DNA of 64,000 nucleotides, from positions 78,177-142,176 of the forward strand of contig DASXZD010000030.1 of NCBI GenBank assembly GCA_036502085.1, written 5' to 3'. Made by a program: the position numbers and the translations under genes. Under the pieces are notes generated by a model. The model saw nothing but the letters and a program-made list of their open reading frames with translations. It was not told where the DNA came from and ran no database searches. Positions 45,362-52,308 of the stretch are shown here, one piece after another. The DNA comes from PALSA-505 sp036502085. Its GTDB lineage: Bacteria; Actinomycetota; Actinomycetes; Streptosporangiales; Streptosporangiaceae. Each line of letters begins with the position of its first letter. The first letter of the stretch is position 1.

Positions 45362-46069
45362 TCAGGGCAGCTCGGCGCGGAGCATGGTCTCGGCGATGCC
45401 GATGTCGGCCGGCCGGGTGATCGCGAAGTTCAGCTCGCTGCCCCGGGCCAGCCCGACGGTTACCTCGGGCAGGTAGCGCAGCACGATCCCGCAGTCATCG
45501 GCGGGACCGGCGTAGGCGGGACCGGCGCCCTGGTCGGCAAGCGCGAGCTCGTAGCCGCGGCGGATGACCGACAGCCGGAAGCCCTGCGGGGTCTGCCGTC
45601 GGCGCAGCCTGTCCCGGGCCGGCCGCAGCGTGACGAGCTCGTTTTCGACCGCCACCATCGTGTCCGAAGCCGGGACGGCGGTACAGACCGCCTGCCGAGC
45701 CCTGAGCGCGGTGACGCAGTCCTCGATGATCCGCTGGCCGACCAGCGCGCGCCGCGCGTCGTGGATCAGCACGTTGACCTCGGCCGGGCCGAGCGACTGG
45801 AGCGCCTGCCGGACGGACTCGGCCCGGCTGCGGCCGGGATCGAGCACGCGCGACACCTTGCGGTATCCGCGTCCGGCCAGCAGCGCGCGTACCCCGGCGG
45901 CCGCGATCACGATGATCTCGTCGATCAGCGGGCTGGCCTCGAACGCCGCGACCGAGTGCCCGATCACCGGCTGGCCGGCCAGCGAGGCGAGCATGCCCGG
46001 GCCGGCGGCCTCATCCGGCCCGCCGGGCCCGGGCTCGGCGACGATGATGGCGATCGTGCGCAGCCTCAT
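45362..46069 (-). CDS. IspD/TarI-like cytidylyltransferase, degenerate nucleotide loop
   Basis: 235 residues. The fold is recognised by IHDARRALV (HDAxR), RRRQTPQGFRLSVIRRGYEL and the DPGRSRAESVRQAL segment. The N-terminal nucleotide loop, normally AAGxGxRxxxxxPK, reads VAEPGPGGPDEAAGPGMLAS, without the conserved Arg and Lys. The last motif, NIKITxPxD in IspD, reads NFAITRPAD. Activity is doubtful. It lies 7 bp after a canonical paralogue and is presumably co-transcribed, so a regulatory or heterodimer role is possible. Confidence 0.8.
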   Translation of the reverse strand: MRLRTIAIIVAEPGPGGPDEAAGPGMLASLAGQPVIGHSVAAFEASPLIDEIIVIAAAGVRALLAGRGYRKVSRVLDPGRSRAESVRQALQSLGPAEVNVLIHDARRALVGQRIIEDCVTALRARQAVCTAVPASDTMVAVENELVTLRPARDRLRRRQTPQGFRLSVIRRGYELALADQGAGPAYAGPADDCGIVLRYLPEVTVGLARGSELNFAITRPADIGIAETMLRAELP

Positions 46070-46076
46070 CGGCCGG

Positions 46077-46829
46077 TCAGCCTTTCCGGCCCGGTGAGCC
46101 CGCGCTCGCGCCCGAAGGCTGCGCCGCGGTCAGCGAGTTCACGGCGATCACCAGGTCGTGCGGATAGGTGATCTTGATGTTGCCGTCGTCGCCCGGAATG
46201 CAGCGCACCGCGACGTCCGAATAGCGCTGCACGCAGGCCGCGGTATCGGTGCCGATGAAGCCGTCCGCGGCCGCCTGTTCATAGGCGGTGAGCAGCGGGG
46301 CGGCCAGGAATCCCTGCGGGGTCTGCATGGCCATCAGCGTGCCCAGGTCGGCCTGCGCCACCGTGCCGTCCTCGCTGACCTGCAGCAGGCCGTCCCGCGG
46401 CACCCCGGGCACGGCCCCGCCCGACCGCCGGGCGGTGTGCAGCACCGCCGCGGCCAGGTCCCGGGTGACCAGCGGCCGCGCGGCGTCGTGCATCAGCACG
46501 ACGTCGATCTGCCCGGCGGCGATCCGCGGCCGCAGGTGGCGCAGCGCCATCAGCTCGGAATCCTGCCGGGCCACCCCGCCGTGCACGATCTCAACGACGC
46601 AGCCGGCCAACTCGGTGCGAGCGATCGTCTCGGCCTGCTCGCGGTCCTGCGGCCGCACCACCAGCACCAGCACGCCGACCCCCGGCACCCCGGCCAGCGT
46701 CCGCAGCGACCAGGCCAGCATGCTGCGCCCAGCCAGCGGCAGGTAGACCTTGTTGACCTCGCCGCCGACCCTCACCCCGGCCCCGCTGGCCAGCACCACG
46801 GCCGCGGCCAGGCATTCATCCTCGCGCAC
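46077..46829 (-). CDS. IspD/TarI family cytidylyltransferase
   Basis: 250 residues from GTG 46829. All the motifs of this family are here: the nucleotide loop VLASGAGVRVGGEVNKVYLPL, HGGVARQDS, MHDAARPLV, MQTPQGFLAAPLL and GDDGNIKITYPHDL. It transfers CMP from CTP to a sugar- or polyol-phosphate. Members include 2-C-methylerythritol-4-P (IspD) and ribitol-P (TarI) enzymes. Context (a CDP-alcohol phosphotransferase-like gene, not ispF) favours a polyol or lipid head-group substrate, but housekeeping IspD cannot be excluded. Confidence 0.85.
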   Translation of the reverse strand: MREDECLAAAVVLASGAGVRVGGEVNKVYLPLAGRSMLAWSLRTLAGVPGVGVLVLVVRPQDREQAETIARTELAGCVVEIVHGGVARQDSELMALRHLRPRIAAGQIDVVLMHDAARPLVTRDLAAAVLHTARRSGGAVPGVPRDGLLQVSEDGTVAQADLGTLMAMQTPQGFLAAPLLTAYEQAAADGFIGTDTAACVQRYSDVAVRCIPGDDGNIKITYPHDLVIAVNSLTAAQPSGASAGSPGRKG

Positions 46830-47144
46830 GGCGGCATCGTAGCCTGTGCGCCGCCTGGCGCCGGGCCGCGGGCACTTCAGCCATCCGCTGCCGATTACCT
46901 ACCGTCGCCGCGGGCAGGTGCCACCAGACCCAACTGCGCTAGATCCCAGGCCGGCGGCCTCCGCGCCGGTACGCTGAGTCGCAGCATCGTAGCTAAGGCG
47001 CAGCGTCGTGATCATTCCGGGGGCCGGCGGAACGCCTTGCTTTTCCTAGCCGGAGAGAAACCCTACGGCGCTTTCTAGCCGGAGAGAAACCCTACGGCGG
47101 GCTTTCCTGGCCGGAGAGAAACCCTACGGCGGGAGGAGGCGGCC
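46830..47144. other. Divergent promoter region with the 30-bp repeat
   Basis: No gene. Three copies of a repeat core fill 47049-47131 and run into the ribosome site of the next gene (GGAGGAGG before ATG 47145). Confidence 0.75.
47049..47131. repeat. Three ~30-bp repeats upstream of the CDP-AP-like gene
   Basis: The 22-bp core GCCGGAGAGAAACCCTACGG + CG occurs at 47049-47070, 47078-47099 and 47110-47131, each preceded by CTTTCTR or a close variant. Two further copies lie inside the gene (48014-48065). Confidence 0.92.
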
Positions 47145-48515
47145 ATGACCGTGGCGCTGCTGCTTGCGGCGGCGCCCGACAGGCTGTCCGCGATGACCCG
47201 GCCGTACCGCAGGCCAGGAGACAGGGTGGCGGGCAGCAAGCCCCGGGTGGACGGCATGGACGGCCGCCTGGTCGCGGTCGGCGTGCGGCAGATCAAGGTG
47301 GCCATGTGCGCCGACGCGGCCGACGGGCTGCGGGCGGTGGCCGCGACCGCGCGGTCCGCCGACGACGCCGTCCTGGTCTGCGCCTCGGAGCGCCCGCAGG
47401 CCACCCCGACCACCGCGCTGGCCATGCTGCTCAGCGGCCCCGGCACGGCTGCGCTGGCCGGCAGCGGGACGCTGCTCGTGGCCCGCGATGACCTGCCGGC
47501 CGTGGCCAAGGCGGCCGACGCGCTCGCCGCGCGGATCGCGTCCGGCCAGCGCCAGGCCGACGCGCAAGCGCACCGCCCGTCGCTGCGGCGCATGCACCGC
47601 CGCACCCGCGTCGCCAGCGAACTGAGCATCGCCGTCCGCTCGCTGATCGAGGACATCGACGGTTCCGGCGTCCGGGTCACGTCGCTGGCCGCCGCGGCGG
47701 CAACGCCCGCCCGCGACACGACAAGCGCCGCCAGCCGGCCGGCGCGGCCCGGCGAGGGCCGACCGGGAGAAGGACTGCTGGCCGCGCTGGTCGTGGCCCC
47801 GCTGGCCGACAGGATCGCCCGCTGGGCCGCGGCGCACTCGCTGACGCCGAATGCGCTGACCGGCACCGCGTTCGCACTCGCCGGCTGCGCGGCCGCCTGG
47901 TTCGCGGCGGGTACCAGGAGCGACGCGATCATCGGCGCGGTGCTGCTCTGCGTCGCACTGCCGCTCCGCCAGGCACGAGCCCGGCTGGCCGAGCGGGAGG
48001 CAGTGCTTTCTGCGCCGGAGAGACACCCTACGGTGCTTTCTGCGCCGGAAAGACACCCTACGGCGGCGTTCGGAAGCTGGCTGGAATCGGCTCTGGGCGC
48101 GCTCGCCGAATACGGCGTCTACGCCGGCCTCGCCGCAGGCTGGACGACGGCGAGGCCCCGCCAGGCCTGGGAGTTCGCCACCGCCGCGATGATCGTGCTC
48201 GCGCTGCGCCAGATGACCGACGCCTGCTACGGGCTGGCCATTGAGCGCAGGCCGGCCGGTCCGGTTAGCGCGGGCCACCGGCTGCTCCGGCTGGCCGGAC
48301 AGAGCATCGCGCTGCCGTCCGCGGAGCGGACCGCCGCGATCTGCCTGACCGCGCCGCTGGGCGGACCGCGGCTGGCGCTGTCCGTGCTCCTGGGCTGGGG
48401 TGTCGTAGCCTTCGGCTATTCCCTGGCCGAACGAGGAGTCGCCAGCCGAGTAGCAGATCCACTCGGCGACGGCGGGGACGGCGGCGAGCGGGCGGCACGG
48501 ACCGGCACGCGATGA
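47145..48515 (+). CDS. CDP-alcohol phosphotransferase-like protein lacking catalytic residues
   Basis: 456 residues. The N-terminal ~200 are Ala-rich and unassigned (starts MTVALLLAAAPDRLSAMTRP). The CDP-AP fold lies at ~215-430: SLTPNALTGTAFALAGCAAA is the expected entry. The defining DxxDGxxAR reads V270-ALPL-RQAR, so both Asp and the Gly are gone. GxxxDxxxD reads G310-SWLE-SALG: one Asp became Glu314, the other Gly318. Between them two LSAPERHPT units (288-306) are encoded by a 30-bp repeat. It is probably inactive as a transferase. ATGA overlap with the next (DUF5941) gene. Confidence 0.82.
   Translation: MTVALLLAAAPDRLSAMTRPYRRPGDRVAGSKPRVDGMDGRLVAVGVRQIKVAMCADAADGLRAVAATARSADDAVLVCASERPQATPTTALAMLLSGPGTAALAGSGTLLVARDDLPAVAKAADALAARIASGQRQADAQAHRPSLRRMHRRTRVASELSIAVRSLIEDIDGSGVRVTSLAAAAATPARDTTSAASRPARPGEGRPGEGLLAALVVAPLADRIARWAAAHSLTPNALTGTAFALAGCAAAWFAAGTRSDAIIGAVLLCVALPLRQARARLAEREAVLSAPERHPTVLSAPERHPTAAFGSWLESALGALAEYGVYAGLAAGWTTARPRQAWEFATAAMIVLALRQMTDACYGLAIERRPAGPVSAGHRLLRLAGQSIALPSAERTAAICLTAPLGGPRLALSVLLGWGVVAFGYSLAERGVASRVADPLGDGGDGGERAARTGTR
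48006..48065 (+). repeat. Two in-frame copies of the 30-bp repeat inside the CDP-AP-like gene
   Basis: Cores GCCGGAGAGACACCCTACGG (48014-48033, then TG) and GCCGGAAAGACACCCTACGG (48044-48063, then CG), each preceded by CTTTCTGC. The period is exactly 30 bp, giving a 10-residue unit without frame loss. Confidence 0.92.
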
Positions 48516-49144
48516 CCGCACCGGAACCGGCCTTCGGCCGTCAGACCGCCCGCAACGGCGCCCGCCGCCCGACGGTGCCGGGCGACATCGCGGCCTGCCG
48601 GGACGACGGCCCGCTGGCCAGCCGCATCGGCCAGGTGGTCCAGGGCCAGTTGCCGCCGCTGCTGCCCGCCATCGCCGGCATCATGGTCACCGGCATGCTG
48701 GCCGCGGTGGGACTGCACGGCCTGCCGGGCCCGCTAGTGCTGGCCCCGGCGGTCGCGATGCTGCTCGCCGCGCTCGGCGCCGACCACCCGCACGACGGCC
48801 GGGTGGACTGGCTGGTGCTGCCGCTGCTGCAGGCCGGCCAGTACGTCTACCTGGCCGCGATCGCGTTCCCCGCGGGCGTGCCGGGGCCGGTCATCTTCGC
48901 CCTGATCGGCTCGATCGCGCTGCACCACACCGACGTGCTGCACCGGCAGCGGCGCGGCGTGCCGCCCTCGTCTCAGGTGATCGCGGCCGGGCTGGGCTGG
49001 GAGGGCCGGATGCTGGTGGCCGGGCTCGGCGTGATGCTCGGCATCGAGACGTTCGTCTACATCGCGCTGGCGGCCTACCTGTGGGTGCTATTCGGCTGGG
49101 ACAGCCTGACGAGCTGGCTCGCGGTCAGGGACGGCAGCCTGTGA
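48512..49144 (+). CDS. Stand-alone DUF5941 membrane protein
   Basis: 210 residues. About five hydrophobic segments (LPPLLPAIAGIMVTGMLAAV, VLAPAVAMLLAALGADHP, FVYIALAAYLWVLFGWDSLT) and the GWEGRMLVAGLGVMLG motif of DUF5941. In many actinobacteria this domain is fused behind a CDP-alcohol phosphotransferase. Here it is separate but overlaps that gene by 4 nt (ATGA), so the two products should associate. Function unknown. Confidence 0.8.
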   Translation: MTAPEPAFGRQTARNGARRPTVPGDIAACRDDGPLASRIGQVVQGQLPPLLPAIAGIMVTGMLAAVGLHGLPGPLVLAPAVAMLLAALGADHPHDGRVDWLVLPLLQAGQYVYLAAIAFPAGVPGPVIFALIGSIALHHTDVLHRQRRGVPPSSQVIAAGLGWEGRMLVAGLGVMLGIETFVYIALAAYLWVLFGWDSLTSWLAVRDGSL

Positions 49145-49220
49145 TTATCGGCACGGCGGGGGACGGCGCAGGCCACCGGAAGGTGAACGCTGGCTAGGAT
49201 CCTCCCGTGGAGGTTTCCGC

Positions 49221-50489
49221 ATGTCTGTGCTTGCGGTGAAACCCGGCTCCTCAGGCGACGGCCAGCCCGGCAAGCGCGGCCTGCCGGGCCGGGGACGGGG
49301 GTGGCAGTCGCTGACCACGATCAGCCGCCGCTGGGTGGCGGCCGCGTTCGTGGCCTGCGCCCTGTACGCCGGCGGGGTGGCCCTGTTCACCGGCAACTCG
49401 CTGCACCGGTTCTGGGGAGCGAGCGCGGCGATCAGTTACCTGCTCGCGGCCGTGGCCGCGCTGGCCTGGCGGTCACGCGGGCTCGACGTCGCGCTGGTGC
49501 TCAGCCTGTGCGGGACCCTGCTGGTCCCGCTGGGCTGGATGGCGGCCGTCCACAAGATGCAGCCCGAGGTCTGGGTGATCACCAATTCGGCGCGGATGCT
49601 GGTCCACCACGGCACCCCCTATGCGAGCACCGCTACGCTCGCGCACACCACCAACTCCTACCTCTTCGATCCTTACCTGCCGGTGATGACGCTGTTCGGG
49701 CTGCCCCGCGCGCTGGCCGGGCAGAACCCGGTGACCGACCCCAGGATCTGGTTCGGCCTCACGTTCGTGCTCGCCTTCGGGCTGGCGTTCGCGGTGGCTG
49801 GGGCCAAGGACTGGATCCGCTGGACGGCGTTCGTCACCGCGAGCCCGGTGATCGCGTTCGAGTTGGCCGTCGGGGGCACCGACATTCCCGTGCTCGCGCT
49901 GATGTGCCTGGGGATGGCCTTGCTATGGCGGCGGCACGACGGCGACGGGGGCCGCCCGGTGCTGGCCGGGCTCGCGCTCGGGGTCGCCGCCGCGATGAAG
50001 GCGACCGCCTGGCCCGCGCTGGTCATCGCGATCGCGCTGCTCGCGGTCAGGGACGGCAAGCGCGCGGCCGGGTCCTTCACGCTCAGCGCCGCGGTCACCT
50101 GCGCGGCCCTGATCGGCCCGGTCGCGGCGGTGTGGCCGGGCGCCCTGGTCGTGAACACGATCTCGTTCCCGCTCGGGCTGACCAACGCGATCTCGGCGGC
50201 GGCCAGCCCGCTGCCGGGTCACCTGCTGGCCGGCACCGGGCACATCGGGCACCTGATCGCCGTCGTGCTGCTCGCGCTGTCCGGGCTCGGCATCGCGGCG
50301 TCGCTGCTGCTGATCCCGCCGAAGGACGTGCCGTCCGCCACCTGGCGGCTGATACTCGGCCTGGCGCTGATGTTCACGCTGGCGCCCGCCACCCGGTTCG
50401 GCTACTACCTCTACCCTGCGGGCCTGCTGGTCTGGCTGCTCGTCGCGAGCATCGGCCGCCGCATCCCGCCGGAACCGGAACTAATCTAG
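49221..50489 (+). CDS. GT87-like polyprenol-phosphate sugar transferase (GT-C membrane protein)
   Basis: 422 residues with about ten transmembrane helices. The loop after the second helix pair contains charged residues (HKMQPEVWVITNSARMLVHH) before the family's YLFDPYLPVMTLFGLPRALA. GT87/DUF2029-type enzymes move mannose or arabinose from polyprenyl phosphates to extracytoplasmic acceptors. The acceptor here is unknown. It lies 76 bp after the DUF5941 gene in the same direction and may be part of the same locus. A GGAGG-type ribosome site precedes ATG 49221. Confidence 0.8.
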   Translation: MSVLAVKPGSSGDGQPGKRGLPGRGRGWQSLTTISRRWVAAAFVACALYAGGVALFTGNSLHRFWGASAAISYLLAAVAALAWRSRGLDVALVLSLCGTLLVPLGWMAAVHKMQPEVWVITNSARMLVHHGTPYASTATLAHTTNSYLFDPYLPVMTLFGLPRALAGQNPVTDPRIWFGLTFVLAFGLAFAVAGAKDWIRWTAFVTASPVIAFELAVGGTDIPVLALMCLGMALLWRRHDGDGGRPVLAGLALGVAAAMKATAWPALVIAIALLAVRDGKRAAGSFTLSAAVTCAALIGPVAAVWPGALVVNTISFPLGLTNAISAAASPLPGHLLAGTGHIGHLIAVVLLALSGLGIAASLLLIPPKDVPSATWRLILGLALMFTLAPATRFGYYLYPAGLLVWLLVASIGRRIPPEPELI

Positions 50490-50540
50490 ATCGCCGCCGT
50501 CCGACAGCCGCCCGGCCAGGGCTGCCGGGCCGTCAGGCCG

Positions 50541-52103
50541 TCAGGTGCCCTGGTTGGGGTTGTCGGGACCGGTGAAGGCGCCGCCGTCCTTGCAGATGTC
50601 GGTGCTCCCGTTGATGCCGCCGAAGGACTTGTTGAGATCCTGCGTCGGGCCCGTGGAGCCGGTCGAGCCCGATGACCCGCCCGAAGATCCGCCCGTGGAG
50701 CCGGACGAGGGGTTGTTCAGGCCGGTGAAGGTGGATCCGATGATCAGGACGATCGTGCCTGGCGTCAGGGTCGAGTCCTGCTCCACCTGCACCGAGCTGA
50801 GGTCGGCCTTGAGCGTGTTCACGGCCGGCATGTCGGACGACGACGCGTACTCGATCACGCTGTCCGTGTAGGCCGAATTCGCCGCGTTGGTGGAGCCGGC
50901 CACCTTGAAGCCCTTGCCGGTCAGGTCGCTGGCCGCCTGCGCGGCCGCGCCCTGGCGGCCGTTGCCGTTGAGCACTTCCACGTTGACGCTGCCCGGGCTG
51001 GTGGTGGGCGGCGTGCCGGCCGGCTGCTTGCCCCCCTTGGGCAGCGTCGTGTCGTGCGCGATCGCGTAGAACAACTGGCTGGCCTGAGGCTGCTGCCAGA
51101 CCACGCGCTGGTTGTCGGTCGGGTCCGCGATGTTGGGCACCGTGACGAACTGGACCGAGGCGGTCGTCAGCGCGCGCAGGTCCTCGGCCAGCGACGCCAT
51201 GGCGGACAGCGAGAGCCCGGCGTCGGTGGTCAGGGCCTTGGCCGCGTCCCGCAGCACCGAGTACATCTTGCTGTAGTTGCTGAGCAGCGTGCCGGACTTG
51301 GCCTGCTGCATGAGCCCGGCCATCAGGTACTGCTGACGCTGGATCCGCTGCAGGTCGGAGCCTTCTCCGACGTAGCGCTCGCGCCAGAAGGCCAGCGCTT
51401 GAGTCCCGTAGACGTGGTGCATGCCGGCCGACAGGTTAAGGCCGGACTTCGGGTCCTTGAGCGCTTCGGGCAGGCAGACGTTCACGCCGCCGATGTCGTC
51501 GATGACCTTCTGGAACCCGGTGAAGGTGAGCCCCAGGTAGTGATCGATGCGGATGCCGCTCAGGTGCTCCACCGTGCTCCACAGGCACGGCGGACCGCCG
51601 TAAGCGAAGGTGGCGTTGAGCATCTCGATCGCGCCCGGGTCATTGGGCTGGCCAGGATCCCCCAGCCCGTCGGGCTTGCACGCGATGACCGGCACCTCGG
51701 TGTCGCGAGGCAGGCTGATCACCACGGCGCCACGGTGGCCCGGCCTGATGTGCAGCACCATCATCGTGTCCGAGCGCTGGCCCTGGACGTTGGCGCCGAA
51801 CCTCTTGTTGCTGCCGGCCCGGCTGTCCGAGCCCACGATCAGGATGTTCTCCGAGTCGTCATATGCCGGCGGGCGGTTCGTGCCGAGGCTAGAGGTGCTG
51901 AACGTCTCGATGCTGTGCAGCGTGTTCAGGTAAGCGGCGTACGCAACGAGTGACGTCCCGGTTACAATAACGGTGGTAATGACGGCGATCCAGCCCACGA
52001 TCCGGCGGGTTCGTGATCTGCGACCGCGCCGTGCGGGGGCCGGTGCCCGCCGTCCACGCGGTTCGTATCCGCCCGCATCGTCGTTCTCGTCGTAGCGGCT
52101 CAT
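50541..52103 (-). CDS. LytR-CpsA-Psr (LCP) family wall-polymer ligase
   Basis: 520 residues from ATG 52103. A short basic cytoplasmic part (RRGRRSRTRR), one transmembrane helix (IVGWIAVITTVIVTGTSLVA), then the LCP domain: SDSRAGSNKRF, RSDTMMVLHIRPGHRGAVVI, SLPRDTEVPV, YGGPPCLWSTVEHLSGIRID, GTQALAFWRERYVGEGSDLQ. A LytR_C domain follows (VNVEVLNGNGRQGAAAQAAS), then a Gly/Ser-rich tail. It transfers glycopolymers from lipid carriers to peptidoglycan or other wall acceptors. Divergent from a GT-C membrane protein. Confidence 0.92.
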   Translation of the reverse strand: MSRYDENDDAGGYEPRGRRAPAPARRGRRSRTRRIVGWIAVITTVIVTGTSLVAYAAYLNTLHSIETFSTSSLGTNRPPAYDDSENILIVGSDSRAGSNKRFGANVQGQRSDTMMVLHIRPGHRGAVVISLPRDTEVPVIACKPDGLGDPGQPNDPGAIEMLNATFAYGGPPCLWSTVEHLSGIRIDHYLGLTFTGFQKVIDDIGGVNVCLPEALKDPKSGLNLSAGMHHVYGTQALAFWRERYVGEGSDLQRIQRQQYLMAGLMQQAKSGTLLSNYSKMYSVLRDAAKALTTDAGLSLSAMASLAEDLRALTTASVQFVTVPNIADPTDNQRVVWQQPQASQLFYAIAHDTTLPKGGKQPAGTPPTTSPGSVNVEVLNGNGRQGAAAQAASDLTGKGFKVAGSTNAANSAYTDSVIEYASSSDMPAVNTLKADLSSVQVEQDSTLTPGTIVLIIGSTFTGLNNPSSGSTGGSSGGSSGSTGSTGPTQDLNKSFGGINGSTDICKDGGAFTGPDNPNQGT

Positions 52104-52295
52104 AGCTCCCAGTGCCCTGTTACCTGGCATCCGGCACGCAGGCACAGGCGCTGCGTGCAGGCCATCGTATGCGTTTCTTACCTAGGCGACTTCGTTTTAT
52201 GCAGAAGCTTTACGAACGCCGGGGCTATCCGTCACCTCGCTCGCGACACCAGGTTCATACAAGTACGACGATCACCAGCCGCGCGTGGTTCCCCT

Positions 52296-52301
52296 TACAG
52301 T
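52296..52301 (+). promoter_or_regulatory. -10 element TACAGT before a leaderless start
   Basis: TANNNT hexamer ending 7 nt before GTG 52309; GGGAGG lies between the hexamer and the GTG, too close to act as a normal ribosome site. Confidence 0.5.
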
Positions 52302-52308
52302 GGGAGGC

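Noticed and set aside
47049..48065. Repeats considered as a CRISPR array
   Set aside because: Units are nearly contiguous (7-10 bp between cores), partly coding, and no cas genes are present.
43976..50489. Locus considered as teichoic-acid (TarI/TarJ/TarL) or hopanoid cluster
   Set aside because: No reductase, CDP-polyol polymerase, squalene cyclase or other hopanoid genes are present; the aminotransferase alone does not define such a cluster.
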